DNA from: Micrasema longulum
Taxonomy: Eukaryota; Arthropoda; Insecta; Trichoptera; Brachycentridae
NCBI GenBank assembly: GCA_022494885.1
Contig: JAGVSM010001706.1
Location: 62,001-126,000, forward strand
Reading direction: 5' to 3'
Length of the DNA stretch: 64,000 nucleotides
A program made the position numbers and the translations under genes. The notes beneath the pieces were generated by a model, which did no database searches, was not told the DNA's origin, and saw only the letters and a program-made list of their open reading frames with translations. Each line of letters opens with the position of its first letter. Positions within the stretch are counted from its first letter, which is position 1. Shown piece after piece: positions 1 through 11,395 of the stretch.

Positions 1-111
1 GGCGTTCGATATTTGAAAAATCATAGACAACGACGACCGCAGATAGGTGAGTCATCATTCTTTCTCTCGGGACGTGATAAAATTGGAGGGAAAAGTGACA
101 TCCATGGCGGT

Positions 112-274
112 GTGGCGGGCATTTTGAATATTATTCTATTTATTAGTGATGCGAAAAACCAATCGATGGAAATACGCGGATGATTTGTAACCATCGTGGC
201 GGGCATTTTTAATATCATTTTATTTTTTAGTGAAACAAATAACCAGACAACGGAAATACGCGAATGATTTATAA
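112..274. repeat. Two-copy direct tandem repeat, 84-bp period
   Basis: Two units, 112-190 and 196-274, both open with GTGGCGGGCATTTT and close with GGAAATACGCGNATGATTT(G/A)TAA. They differ by scattered substitutions, so the duplication is not recent. No coding signal is visible. The unit is not seen elsewhere in the window. Confidence 0.8.
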
Positions 275-511
275 TCTGATGGGAATATTTTATTTTTCTA
301 TCTCACCTAAGAAATTACAGTGGTAAAAATATAAAATATTCTGGAATACCAGTTAAAAACACACCGCGCTATCAGTAAACAAACAATAATTCACGAAAAT
401 AATTGCACAACTTAAGTTTACTTGTGCTTTATAATTTTAAATGTTATAAGATATAAAAATGGTGGAACATTGTGCCACTATTATTTTTTGTTGAATTTAA
501 GTAAAAAAAAT

Positions 512-760
512 ATCATTATCATCATTCCCGTTGATGCATAGATCACTGCATTGGTACACTAATCGCAGCTTATCATGATTATTTTTGTAACATGAAGGTA
601 AGATGATCAGTCTTACGCTCCAGGTATCAGTCCAGGGACTATGAAATATTTTAGTACAAAAACACAATTTTTAATAAATATTTCATGTCAACCATGTCAG
701 GAATCGAGCCTAAGACATTTTGTAAGGAAGGAAAACGCACTGACCACTACACCATGTGTA
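512..760 (-). mobile_element. SINE family 1 copy (tRNA-derived), reverse strand
   Basis: Read on the minus strand, a degraded tRNA-like head (near 720-760, with a B-box-like GGCTCGATTCC) is followed by the family body (AGTCCCTGGACTG, GCGTAAGACTGATCATC) and ends in the family tail of the GATGATGATG type. The copies at 17741-18001, 24378-24642, 26769-26995 and 27151-27412 share this order. The head is the most decayed part. The family label is mine, from within-window comparison. Confidence 0.8.
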
Positions 761-1159
761 TTTATTAACATCAAACAATATGGTTCGAAATTAACAGTTT
801 TGCGATTAAGGCCATATAAAAATAAAAATAAAAATGTATATGCCTTTAATTGTGTGGCTAAAAAATCCACGTTCAGAAACTTTTTGGCTTAACTCGAAGT
901 TTAGTCTTATAGGTATGCTTCACTAACTCAATGGAGAATGCTATGTTTGCAGTGTCAAGTAGCATAATGGAAAGCTGTTTTTGCAAGATTTAGAGACGGT
1001 TTTTAATTACGCTATTATTTAGATAAGCAGATTATTGTGTTTAGTTTATTTTGGCATCAATAACTAACTTTCCGAATTTCTCGAAGATTTCTTAGTTTGC
1101 TTATAATACAACAAGTATTCTTGTTTTTTTAATAATTTACTGTTTATTATTATTAAAAA
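761..1159. other. AT-rich sequence, nothing recognised
   Basis: No reading frame of note and no match seen to other repeats of the window. It ends where the GAAAC-type array begins. Confidence 0.6.
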
Positions 1160-1845
1160 TTAAGTGTAATGAAACAAAACGAAACGAAATGAAACTAAAT
1201 GAAACGAGATGAAACTAAATGAACCGAGATTGCAAATGAGATGAAATGGGACGAAATAAAACGAAATGAAACAATATGAAACTAGATTAAACGAGATGAA
1301 TATAAATAAACTAGATTAAACGAGATGAATATAAATAAACCGAGATTAAACGTGATGAAAAGTGAGGAAAAAAGAGGAAATGAGATGAAATGGGACGAAA
1401 TAAAACGAAATGAAACGACATGAAAATAAATGAAACGAGATGAATCTAAATAAACCGAGATTAAGCGTGATGAAAAGAGAGGAAAAAAGAGGAAATGAGA
1501 CAAAATGGGACGAAATAAAACGAAATAAAACGATATGAAACTAAACGAAACGAGATGAATCTAAATAAATCGAGATTAAACGTGATGAAAAGAGAGGAAA
1601 AGAGACGAATGTGACGAAATGGAACAAAATAAAACGAAATGAAATTATATAAAACTAAATGAAACAAGATGAATCAAAATAAACTCAGATTAAACGTGAT
1701 GAAAAGAGAGAAAAACAGGAGGAAATGAGATAAAACGGGACGAAATAAAACAAATTGAAACGCTATTCAACTAATTGAAACGAAACAAAATTATGTAAAA
1801 TGAAATGAAATCAAATTAAACCAAATAAAATCAAATAAAAATGAA
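1160..1845. repeat. Degenerate tandem array of GAAAC/GAAAT-type short units
   Basis: About 690 bp of variants of the 5-6-base units GAAAC, GAAAT, TAAAC and GAGAT, with a higher-order repeat of roughly 90-100 bp (the string GTGATGAAAAGNGAGGAAAA recurs near 1350, 1467, 1580 and 1697). Purines dominate the + strand almost completely. The Phe/Ser/Leu-rich minus-strand frames here are by-products of the array, not genes. Confidence 0.9.
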
Positions 1846-1865
1846 ATATATTTTTTAAAAATGGT

Positions 1866-1925
1866 CTCTGATTTGTAAACGGATGCAGTGTCTTATGCAC
1901 CGTTGGGCGCGAAAAAAGAAATGAT
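1866..1925 (+). mobile_element. SINE family 1 tail fragment
   Basis: Contains GTCTTATGCACCGTTGGGCG followed by an A-rich stretch and ATGATGAT, matching the 3' tail (GCACCATTAGGTGCGGAAAG) of family-1 copies. The head and body are missing. Confidence 0.6.
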
Positions 1926-2200
1926 GATAATTTTTTTATCTTACACGTGAAAAAAGGCACAGTAAACACGTTTCCTTTACTTGGTAAATGGCGTGAGGTG
2001 TTTTCATTGGATTATTGATTTTCGCGAAATAAAATTTCACCTAGCAAACTATTTTGTATCCAAACAAGGATTTAAATCAGTTTTACAGTCAATGTCTACA
2101 TTTATAGGCGCGCTTTGTGCTTCACTAGTTGTAAGACAATTTCTTATAAGGAATTAACTCTGAAGAGGATATACAGCGAAGAGCGGTTTGATGAATAGGT
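1926..2200. other. No recognised feature
   Basis: AT-rich sequence without a convincing reading frame or repeat match. Confidence 0.5.
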
Positions 2201-2204
2201 ATTT

Positions 2205-2345
2205 GATTACATTTTTCTGTCACTCTCCCCCAAATGCCTCCTTAAATATTCTGCGAAAAAGACATCTGCATGTCAGACTGATTATGTCCAACTAAAATCG
2301 AGTTTTCGTATTCCCGTTTTCCACACCTCAAAACTAAACCGACTT
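2205..2345 (-). repeat. Interspersed repeat shared with 22745-22900
   Basis: The stretch from CTGTCACTCTC through TATGTCCAACTAAAATCGA to CCCGTTTTCC parallels 22745-22900 (CTATCACTCTC, TATGTCCAACTTAAATCGA, CCCGTTTTCC) in the same orientation. A short piece in the other orientation lies near 15605-15640 (GTATCGGGGAGG...GAGTGAC). Class not recognised. Confidence 0.65.
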
Positions 2346-3244
2346 AGTTTTTTTATGTAAGGTTATCAGAAATTAATTTTCTGTATCGGTACGTTTTGTT
2401 GTTTTCAAAAATAGTTTATAAATTTGTATACGAAGACGGCAGATAAAACTGGGCGCTTTTGAGGGTTTTTTAATGGTTCTACTCCTTATAAAAGACAATT
2501 TACAAAAAAACGAACACCGATGGTAGATATCTATAGTTTGTCAAAAAAAATCATCGCTTTAGTGCCATAATCCAGAGAGAAAATACATAATAAATGTGCG
2601 TGCGTGCATCTCTCATCACTGTCAATAATCTCTTTTTTCACAACACTTTTGCCCAACAGCGTCTCTGTTTTCCTTGTTGTGAGTTATATCTTCATGCTCT
2701 CTCTTATATAGATTTATTGCTGTTTTGGGGTCACATTCATTCTTCGCGTAGCAAGGATAAATATTTTTTGTATTTATATCCAGCATAGTTTTACAAATTT
2801 TACTTTCCAAATCCAGTGTGAAAATGACAAATTAAAGATTGCAAAAAATACGATTTTGTCATTAAAAAAATGAGAAAGATATCAAGTCTTGTATCGTATG
2901 TAGACAAGTGAGACATTACAGCCACACAAGAGCTAAAAAAGAAGAGATATTTTTAAATACAAGTATTTAAATAAAAACATTTATATGCTGTTCAATAATG
3001 TATTTTCCATTATTTGTAAAAACACTTACAAGAAATATGCCATTTTAAGCCAAAATTAAAATCATAATTATATTATTAATCGATCAAAAATTTTATAACT
3101 AATCGGAAATGAATCATTAATACGTAAATTCAAAAGTATACTAATGCTTCAAATGTCGTATATAAGAGTACCGAATATACGGTTGTCTCACACACCATTT
3201 GCGTCTCACTATCGATGCTATAATTTTATTAAAGAAGACAAATC
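2346..3244. other. AT-rich, no recognised feature
   Basis: Includes a weak overlapping frame pair at about 2594-2810 with no recognisable similarity. No splice-bounded exon or known repeat seen. Confidence 0.5.
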
Positions 3245-4215
3245 ATGCAGGCTAGTATCAAAGTAATCTGCACCACTGTAAAAATAATTCAAAATACAAA
3301 TGACTGTTTGCTGTTTCAGTCAGATATTGATTCTTTTAATATGTGGTACAAAGCCAGCTACCTAGAATTAAATATTAAAAAATGTAAATTAATGTCTTTT
3401 TATAGAATAAAAAAAAAACCTATCTCGTTTGATAACAAATTACAAAATATTAATTGAGATGTGGTCAAGTCTATTAAGGACCTCGGAGTTATCATGGACT
3501 GTAAACTTACCTTTAATGAACATATTGATACTATGATTAACAAGTCACTTAAACTCTTGGGTTTTGTTAGCAGGACATCTAGTGACTTTACTTATATGTT
3601 AACGGTTAAAACATTATATTGCTCACTCGTTCGTCTTCTTTTAGAATATGCATCCGTGATCTGGTCTATGTAGGCCGAATAAATCATATCAAATCGGTAC
3701 AACATCGTTTGTTAAGAAGAGTAGTGTGGATGATTGGTCTCGAGAGGGGACACTACACTTACAGAGAAATGGAGTCAATGTAAAAAATCTTAAGTCTATA
3801 AAAACGTAGAAATAACATTGACTCCATATTTATGTTTAATTTACTGAATGGCTTAATTGATGTACCATCGTTACTGGAACAGGTGGCATTCAATGTTCCA
3901 ATCCACCGGTTGCGAAATAATAATGTGCTGTTCCTCGATCAACACAGCACAAAGTATGGCTTGCATGCACCAATGTCCCGATTGTGTCGTAGAGTAAACT
4001 CGAGACAAGATCTGGACTTTTTTGGTGTAGGTCTTTATAGATTTAAAAAATCACTAAGATAGGCCGGATCTTGTCTTGGGGTGGTAATTTTTTTTTTTGT
4101 CCTAACTTTAATTTTATTTCATTGTATTTCATTTGATAAGTGCCTGTATTTATTATTAGAAATTGTATTAACCATCGCTAAAATGGACTGCATAAGTCCG
4201 CCAAATAAATAAATA
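3245..4215 (+). mobile_element. LINE family A: decayed 3' half of a non-LTR retrotransposon
   Basis: Broken frames spell the C-terminal part of a LINE reverse transcriptase: about 3335-3455 (DIDSFNMWYKASYLELNIKK), 3461-3673 (KDLGVIMDCKLTFNEHI, then LLLEYASVIWS), then after a stop HIKSVQHRLLRRVVW and about 3800-4062 (NSRQDLDFFGVGLYRFKKS). Stops and frame changes at about 3457, 3673 and 3780 show that it is dead. The 3' UTR runs to the tail CCGCCAAATAAATAAATA near 4215. The 5' part of the polymerase and the endonuclease are absent, as expected for a 5'-truncated insertion. A reverse-strand relative lies at 30105-30482, and a related subfamily at 20536-21404. I would call it Jockey/CR1-like, but the clade is not secure. 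Confidence 0.85.
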
Positions 4216-5425
4216 TGTGCGCAGTTGCTTTCGAGCCTTTGTTAGGAGAGGTTTCTTTGTTAGAGATGCAAACGTCAGCCAATGGTTTTTTCATGCTTAT
4301 AGCAATTAGATTAAAAATATTATAATGTTTATGACTTCAACTACAAATTATTGAAGCAATTGTTTATGTACATTCCATTTTTCCGATTTAATATCTCTCA
4401 TTTTTTGCATGTGTATTTACTACACAGCGCAGCAACGCGCGGGTGTTTTTGGCACAGAATGGGAAGGATTAATGTTTTTTTTTTATTCTCATAATTTGAC
4501 AATGGAGAAAATCTTTTATTTCTCGGACTAGCGTTTCTTTCACAAACCCCAACCCCTTCGTTATAATTTTCTTTGTGTACCGGATTCGAAACGTCGCCCA
4601 ATTTAAATGATAAAATAAACTTCGTTCGCTCTATGCGATTATTAGAAGTTGTTTTTCTAATTGATGATATTATCGTAAAAACAAAAAATTACTTTTTGCT
4701 AATTTGAGGAAATAAAATGGCCATTCTAGCAGTAAAACCTAACCAGTAGTTAAATTTATAACAGACGCAGGCAGTAAAAAGGGCACTCGGTACAAAGAAA
4801 AACGGCCAATTTGCCATCATTAAAATTAATATTTAACTGTCACGTTTAAGATCCTTTGTATAAATTTAATTAAAACTCTAACAAAATGACCGCACTGGAA
4901 CTTAAATAATAATAATAAAAATTATAATTAATAATTTTTATAGAAAATGAAAAAGATTCTAAAGTCGGCAAGAAGGAGTAACACGGCACAACGATCCTGA
5001 AAAACATCACAAAAACCTTAGAAAATGATTGTTTTTTATCAGATATTGATTTAATTAATTTATAACGATAGAACGGCGTTTCAAAATGGCAAAAAAAAAA
5101 TATTTCCTTACTTTTTGTCAGCCCTAAAGGCCGTTTACACGTAGACAATACAATATTGTTTGGTCCCAGCACTCGACTATTGTGACGTGTAAACGCAACC
5201 TGTAGGACAAAACATTGTCCCGAAACATCGCCACCGAGACAGATGGGCAAGCTATTTCCAAGGAATGAAAATTATCACCAGCATCGCGCGTGGCTACCGT
5301 GTCGCTCCCGAAAAAAAATTCTTCTGAAAATGGCGGCAGAAAACAATCCATTTTATTATTTAGTTCATCGGGAAGGTCAGATGAAAGAAATAATTAATTT
5401 GAAATGAATTCGTTAATTTTGTTAA
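4216..5425. other. No recognised gene; one short repeat match
   Basis: 4505-4560 (TTTATTTCTCGGACTAGCG...CAAACCCCAACCCC) matches part of the hairpin inside the element at 49705-50701. 5120-5310 is slightly GC-richer (TTTACACGTAGACAATACAA...) with overlapping minus-strand frames that I do not recognise. It may be a remnant of a DNA transposon. Confidence 0.45.
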
Positions 5426-5429
5426 ATTG

Positions 5430-5560
5430 GTCACTTAAACCAGCTAACGACAGGTCGGAAGTCCTGTAAATGCCTAGACTTCCATGTTCCCTATTCAAAT
5501 GTGTTTTCTCTCTCTGTTGCAACAAATTTAGATCTGAATAACGATATGATGACATTTCAT
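5430..5560 (+). repeat. Family R repeat, 3' portion
   Basis: Reads ACTTAAACCAGC...ACAGGTC...TCCTGTAAATGCCTAGACTTCCAT and then TCTCTCTGTTGCAACAAATTTAGAT, the order shared by all family-R copies. The 5' portion with the palindromic core is missing. Confidence 0.75.
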
Positions 5561-5865
5561 GTCAGTTAATACTATTTTAGATTTTTTTAAAAAACCAGTA
5601 AAAAAAAATGTGTCGAAATTATTAGGAGTTTAAGGAAAGAATTGGATTAGGATGCATAAAAACTAATGTTATATGTAAACATTAAAATACAAACTTTTTT
5701 TATGTACAAAAAATTTACATCCTCCATTTTTTTGGTATATGTATTCTCGTCAAATAGAACCCTGGTGGTCGATGAAAAAAACATTTACTCTCCTAAATTT
5801 TTATCTACAGATTAAATTGAAGAGTTTAATGGCAATAAACATATTTTAAATTTATTGAACTTTTT
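5561..5865. other. AT-rich, nothing recognised
   Basis: No frame or repeat match. The fragment AACCCTGGTGGTCGATGAA near 5760 resembles AACCCTGGTAGATCGATGAA near 15365, so part of this may be a remnant of the repeat at 14866-15560. Confidence 0.45.
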
Positions 5866-5867
5866 TT

Positions 5868-6490
5868 ATTTAATGTTATTTGTACATTGGCATGCTTATT
5901 GCCAAATGGGAATTTAATCCAACCAACCCATCAAATATTAGTTTTATTTTAATAGTTAAAATAACATAACAGATTTAATAGAAAATAGAGATTAAAAATC
6001 TAAAGGTATATAAAAATATAAATAAACGTATTTGTTTATAAATTACCTTAAATCAATTCTATTACAAAAAAATAAGAAAAAGGAAAGGAGGAGAAAGGAG
6101 ATGTTTCTTCAGACGTGCTTTAAACAGTGATTCTGTAGTAACATCTTTGATGGTGGATGGGAGATGATTCCACAGTCGAGCTGCATGGACACTATATGAG
6201 TTAGAGAAGAAAGAGGAATTGTGGATGAGTATTAAGAGAGTGCCTTGAGAATTAGAACGAAGAGGTAAACCATGAACTGATAAGCGTTGAAATTTTTCAC
6301 GCAGGTATATAGGAGCGTTAGGACTATAAAGTACATTGAACAGAAGTGAGAGGGAGTGATATTCTCTCCGCTGTCTAATTTTGAGCCATTTCAGTTGCCT
6401 ACGATAGTCAAAAATGTGGTCATATCCCCTAAGACCAAAAATGCACCTTATGCATGTATTCTGAAGTCTGAAGAAATACACCCATGACAA
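5868..6490 (-). mobile_element. LINE family B: 3' end of a non-LTR retrotransposon
   Basis: On the minus strand, 6490 to 6062 is an open 142-codon frame containing LRGYDHIFDYRRQLKWL, YHSLSLLFNVLYSPNAPIYL and SVHAARLWNHLPSTIKDVTT, typical of the C-terminal end of LINE polymerases. The 3' UTR runs to about 5868 and contains CATTTGGCAATAAGC. A + strand copy of the same segment and UTR is at 38897-39415, and a fragment at 22100-22187. The coding end is intact, but everything 5' of it is missing. Confidence 0.85.
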
Positions 6491-6679
6491 AGCTCATCAT
6501 TTTGCTAAAAACATCACATCGACTAGTCCAGTAGTTATTTAGTCTGTTGAGGACACACAAACGAACATTAGCTTAGATTGAGCAAAAAATTTATGAATTT
6601 ATAGATAAGAAGTAAAAAGATTAATTACTAAAGTAATTTTAAAGAATCCCTCAACATTCAATACGGAAAGTCCATATAC

Positions 6680-6970
6680 AATATTTAAGGTTTCTACAAT
6701 AGATACTCTTTATAAATAAGAAAAAACAAAATAATTTGAGATGAATAAGTCACTCAAATACCAAAATAATATTAAAATTCCTAAACTTCACATAAGTCAT
6801 GGTCAAAATAGCGTCTTCAAAGGTGTAAAAAAATATAAAAATCTCCCCAATGAACTAAACACTATTAAAAATAATGTATCAATATATGAATTTAAAGTTA
6901 AAAAAAAAATATTTATTTATTTATTGCAAAAAATTATGTACATACTTAATAACAGGGAATCTATATAAAA
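6680..6970 (+). mobile_element. LINE-tail fragment
   Basis: A 75-codon frame at 6741-6968 (KIPKLHISHGQNSVFKGVKK, then LPNELNTIKNN) resembles in layout the LINE C-terminus at 11396-11710 (KNKIRLPFKKAKSQNSILFK). The upstream boundary is unclear. It could be a different LINE family. Confidence 0.55.
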
Positions 6971-7494
6971 CCAATTAATGTAAAATGAAAACGAAGTGTT
7001 TTCTGTTTATGATAGTCTCCATCTAACATGGCACAGCCTGTTCTTAGATGGAGATTTTCTATCTTTAGAGCATAAGTAGTCCTATACTAATAAAACAATA
7101 ACATTAAAAAGAAAAACTAAAACTGCTTAATTATAAATGCCTAGCTAATCAAATGTAAGAAATTAAAAATCCTTATTATATTTATATAAAGTATATATAT
7201 GTGCCAAGAATAGATGTTACTTTAACATAAATAGTATAGCGTAATATATAATAAAACAAATATAAAGCAATGAAATACATAAAAATACAAATGATATTTG
7301 TACCAATTATATAAAGTACTACGTTTTTCAATCTAAAGAAATTTTTGAACACGTGTAAAAACTGCAAAAATTTTTAATTAGTATGAATATGTTATTATTT
7401 TTAATTTTTTTCTTTGTAAATCTTGTTTTTTTTTCTCTCATGCACTCGTTTATTCAAAATTATATAAACTTTTTTATTTTTTTTATTTTATTTA
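6971..7494. other. AT-rich, probably LINE 3'-UTR debris
   Basis: GGCACAGCCTGTTCTTAGAT at about 7030 resembles GGCATAGCCTGCTCTTGGGT at about 7613, suggesting a second, diverged copy of the 7495-7745 sequence. Nothing else recognised. Confidence 0.4.
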
Positions 7495-7745
7495 AATTTT
7501 TTGTTTTTTTACAATAAATATAATAATAAATAGAGTATAAAAAAAATAAAGCATAATTATACATCAATGAAATACATATTAATAGAAAAATAGTAAACAA
7601 AAAATCCCACAAAGGCATAGCCTGCTCTTGGGTATACAAGAAAATGTTAATGAATTTTTGCTCCTATAATAAATAATCGACAGTTATAATATTTTTGTAT
7701 AACATAAGAAAGAAAAAATAAAATATTCTGGAAAAGATAATTTGG
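7495..7745 (-). repeat. Repeat shared with 27620-27825, probably a LINE 3' UTR
   Basis: Matches 27620-27825 in the same orientation over GTAAACAAAAAATCCCA, GCTCCTATAATAAAT, ACAGTTATAATATTTTTGT and ATAACATAAGAAAG. The T-rich start fits the poly-A end of a minus-strand retrotransposon, but no coding part was found. Confidence 0.6.
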
Positions 7746-8439
7746 TATTTTTTTATAGTAATTAAAAAAGGAAATAAAAAATATTTTTAAAAAACACAAA
7801 AATATTCCTTATTATTAAAGGGCAACAAAATAAATCATAGAAAAAAATAGTTCATATCTTTAGTTTGAATCCAGGATAGTGAATGTATTTTAAAAGAAGG
7901 AAAATTTTGAAACTTTGGAATTAATGAAACATTATCAGTAAAAAAATAATAAACTCGGGCTATGTATAGCGTGTGAGCTCGCCAATATATGACAGTAACA
8001 ATTTTATTGTCTTTGAATTTCCTCTAGTTTTAACCATCGAAAAAAAAGAAGATTGCAAATAAAATCAACAGACAATGGAAATTTGATGTGTATTATTTTA
8101 ATAGATTGTTTATAACAGAAAAATACATGGAGAAATATGCATTTTATTTTTTTGTAATAAAAACAGTCTAGTAAATTCGAATAAATAAAAATACGCTTTT
8201 TATTAACAATATTAATTACAATGCAAAAATAACATTGAATACTTGAAAAATAAATATTACTGAGTGTTACAAACATAATTTAAAAACGGATAGCGATTAA
8301 AAGTAAAAACTATCTTTAGTTTAATTCTTATAGCGATAAATACATAAACATTATAAAACAGGAGTTATACAAATACAAAAATAATATTGTAACTAGGCGG
8401 CTACCTACACGGTTAAATTTCGAAACACCACGCAATTTT

Positions 8440-9000
8440 TTATCTCGGCTACGCTATGTAAAATGAAAAAAAATATTTAAATTAATAATTTCATCACGTC
8501 ATGAAGTCGCCCCTGGGTAGCGCCTGCTAACGTCAATCAACAAAAACATCCTCGTTTTAATTACAATATTTCGGCTACGCCATAAATCTCTTTTTTTAAA
8601 TAATTTCTCACGTCACAAAGTCGCCCCTGGGTAGCGCCTGCTAACGTCAATCAATAAAAACATCCTCGTTTTAGTTACAATATTTTGGCTACGCCATAAA
8701 TCTCTTTTTTTAAATAATTTCTCACGTCACAAAGTCGCCCCTGGGTAGCGCCTGCTAACGTCAATCAACAAAAACATCCTCGTTTTAATTACAATATTTC
8801 GGCTACGCCATGAATCTCTTTTTTTAAATAATTTCTCACGTCACAAAGTCGCCCTGGGTAGCGCCTGCTAACGTCAATCAACAAAAACATCCTCGTTTTT
8901 ATAACAGTATTTCGGCTACGCCATGAATTTCTTATAAAAAATGTCAAAACGTCACAAAGCCACTCTCTGAGTGTCGCTACTGACATCATTTACAAAAACA
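8440..9000. repeat. Tandem array, five units of about 114 bp
   Basis: The motif GTCGCCCCTGGGTAGCGCC starts at 8506, 8620, 8734 and 8848 (an exact 114-bp step; the last has one C deleted), and a fifth, diverged unit follows at about 8957. Each unit also carries CTAACGTCAATCAA, ACATCCTCGTTTT, TTCGGCTACGCCAT and a T-rich stretch followed by CACGTCACAAA. The first unit is diverged on its left side and units 2-4 are nearly identical, so the array grew recently. Confidence 0.92.
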
Positions 9001-9084
9001 TAATTATTTGTGCTTTTTTCAGGTACGAAACATTTTTTTTAAAATACACCTACCTAACCGATAAAATACTATTAGTAATTAAAC

Positions 9085-9240
9085 CAAGGTGCGCTTTAAA
9101 GTTCCGTATGGCCAAATAATATTATTTATTATTGACATGTAGTTCAAGCATTGCTGCATTCACGTTGCTTTACTTCTGAGAGCTCAACTTCTATGTTTTT
9201 CTATGGTTATGTTAATGTCATCTGTCATGTATTGGCGAGC
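9085..9240 (+). repeat. Interspersed repeat related to 29590-29812 (opposite strand)
   Basis: Shared blocks in order: ATGGCCAAATAATATT, TTATTTATTATT, GTTCAAGCATTGCTG, ATTCAC, then TTTTTCTATGGTTAT and TCTGTCATGT. The other copy is reverse complemented. The match stops near the 9222-9253 inverted-repeat arm, suggesting that both copies contain the same end of one element. Confidence 0.7.
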
Positions 9241-9262
9241 TCACAGGCTATACTTACGCCAT

Positions 9263-9795
9263 AAACTCTTATAAATAAACAACTACAACAGTGTAAGTCA
9301 CTCTCCAAGCACAAGAGTCTCTTTTTTTGGAGAGTTACAGTGATAACATTTACTAGATGTATAAAAGAAGATATGTATAGAATTAGAAAAAAACATGTAC
9401 GTTGCGTAAAATTTACTAATAAAAAAAATAATTAAAGAAAGATAATGAAATAATATAAACAGAATTATTTAGTAGCACTACTATAAATATCGGCTAGGCC
9501 AGTGATCGTCATACTTGTAACGTCGCGTCGCATTGTTATTTTGTTCTAAAAATAATACGGATCGGCTCCGAATTCTCATTTAAAATGCACGCAGCTAACT
9601 CGCTATTGTATTGGAAGATTATATTGATTCGGCCAAATGATTTATCAATTCATTTACATAATTTATTGGTCAATAAGCGCCTAAAGCGCATTAAAAAAAT
9701 ATGTGTTCCTGTATAAAAAGCGACTTGCACAGCGTAGAACAATAGTGTTAATTCGAGTTATGTAATTTATTGTCAATTTTCGGAAGAATTCCATT
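9263..9795. other. No recognised feature
   Basis: AT-rich, with GC-richer patches near 9520-9600 (GTCGCGTCGCATTG, GGATCGGCTCCG). No frame or repeat match seen. Confidence 0.45.
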
Positions 9796-9799
9796 GCTA

Positions 9800-10712
9800 T
9801 TATTTATATATTTATTTATTTTGTTCATTGACGCCCAAAAGGCATTCACAAAAAATAAAAATGAAATTCATGCTAACATACTAAATAATAAACACAGAAT
9901 ATACAGAAAAAATATGTGAAATTAGTTAAAAAGGATATAATAAAAAGTTTTACAAAGTAAAAAAAAAAAACAATAGTAACAAAGGTATGCAAGAAAAAAC
10001 AGTAAGCATATAAACAAAAAATGCAAAGATACAAGCTTATGAAATAAATTCTGTAAGGCAAACAATAAATAAAGTGTTACGGTAAGCAAGAAAGACATTT
10101 TTAAGTTAAATGAATAAACAAGCAAGCATATATTATCACGAAAAAAAAAGAAATGAAAATATGTATCTATGAAATGCGTATTTGTCAATACTACAATGCA
10201 ATTTGATATAACAGTAAAAAATAAAAAACAAGTATAAGGTAATAAAAATAAAGACGTAAGTATTTTTTTTTAATTTATGGAATTGAATTGTCAATAATAG
10301 TTTGACGAGCAGCTACAAATAAACTTGATATTGTGGACTTATAAGATAGTAAAGAATTGGACAGAATGTCTGCAGCCGTTCCATAAGTGTTACCTAACCT
10401 ATGCAGTCTCGGTATCAATGAATTGTTTTGTTGGTTGGAAGAAGTACTGGAGCAATGAAACAATAAAGTACTCCTAGTGTTGACAGCAGGTACTCTAAAA
10501 TTAATCAATTCAAGTATTTTTGGTGCGTCAAAAAGAGAGTTTACAATTTTATACAGTACAATGAGATCATTAATAGTTCTTCTTTCAGAAAGTGTTGTTA
10601 GGTTAAGCAGTGTTAATAAATAGTCATAATTCACATTTTGTATTGGAATGTTTAGTTTGTAGTTTATATATCGTAGAAATTTATGTTGAATGTTTTCTAT
10701 ATTATAAACATG
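9800..10712 (-). mobile_element. LINE tail, reverse strand
   Basis: Minus-strand coding runs from about 10712 (IENIQHKFLRYINYKL) through 10634-10275 (ERRTINDLIVLYKIVNSLFD, then ARQTIIDNSIP and stop), a typical LINE polymerase C-terminus. The probable 3' UTR extends to about 9800, where TTGACGCCCAAAAGGCATTC resembles the stem-like GGAC...GTCC ends of other LINE tails here. A scrap of the last coding bases recurs near 42000-42030. 5'-truncated. Confidence 0.75.
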
Positions 10713-10744
10713 AATATTATGTTAAGTATTTGCATAAGTTTTGT

Positions 10745-11216
10745 CCGTTTTTTTTAAATTTATTTATTTATTTATATATACGCCCATTTTTATGGACGCA
10801 TTTATGCATAGAAAATAATTATTTAAAAAAATAGAAAGACTCAATGGTTTATAGTAGACTTTGTGGGAGTGGAAGCGGGAGAGAGGCGTTTATAATTGAA
10901 TTTGATTCAGTGATCGTTTGAAAGAAGACAACTTGTTTTCAAAGAAATCAAGACTGGTATGTTTGTTGGCAGACCTGAGAAGTCTGGACATTGCGGAATG
11001 AAAACCATAGTTAGTTCTATGTTCTAAGTTTTGTCTGAGGTTTCTAGTTGGGATATTTAATTTCATTGAGCTCAGTCGTTCAGGCGCATCAAAGAGTGAG
11101 TTGAGAATTTTGAATAAGACTATAAGGTCAGATTTATTTCGACGGTCTTGAAGAGAACAAGAAGCCACTACAAAACAAAAATACATCAAATTAGTCAATG
11201 ATGTATTCTTCTTCAT
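10745..11216 (-). mobile_element. LINE tail, reverse strand
   Basis: Minus-strand frame 11216-10890 contains SLQDRRNKSDLIVLFKILNS, FDAPERLSSMKLNIP and LDFFENKLSSFKRSL, the same block order as LINE family A but clearly diverged. The 3' UTR ends near 10745 in a TTTATTTATTTATTTATA run (a TAAA-type tail), with GCCC...GGACGCA next to it. It sits head-to-tail with the LINE tail at 9800-10712. Confidence 0.8.
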
Positions 11217-11395
11217 TATTTTCAGTCAAGTCATTTAGTAAATTAAACATAATTATGAAGTCAAGGTTATTTCTTCGTTTTTGAAACTTAAGATATTTTT
11301 TTATTTTTTTTTTATATTTAAATCTTAAAGTAGGGCACACATATCATACATATTGTTATGAGTGTTCTAATAATAACATTGCAAATATATTTAAT

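Larger units (their letters stand above)
7964..9253. mobile_element. 1.3-kb unit bounded by 32-bp inverted repeats
   Basis: 7964-7995 and 9222-9253 are inverted repeats matching at 30 of 32 positions (core CGCCAATATATGACAG against CTGTCATGTATTGGCG). Between them lie AT-rich sequence, the 114-bp tandem array (8440-9000) and, at 9085-9240, a segment related to 29590-29812. No transposase frame is present, so this would be a non-autonomous element. Whether the arms are the true ends is unknown. Confidence 0.6.

Noticed and set aside
1282..1667. Two minus-strand open frames rich in Phe, Ser and Leu
   Set aside because: They lie wholly inside the GAAAC tandem array, and their composition is set by the repeat unit.
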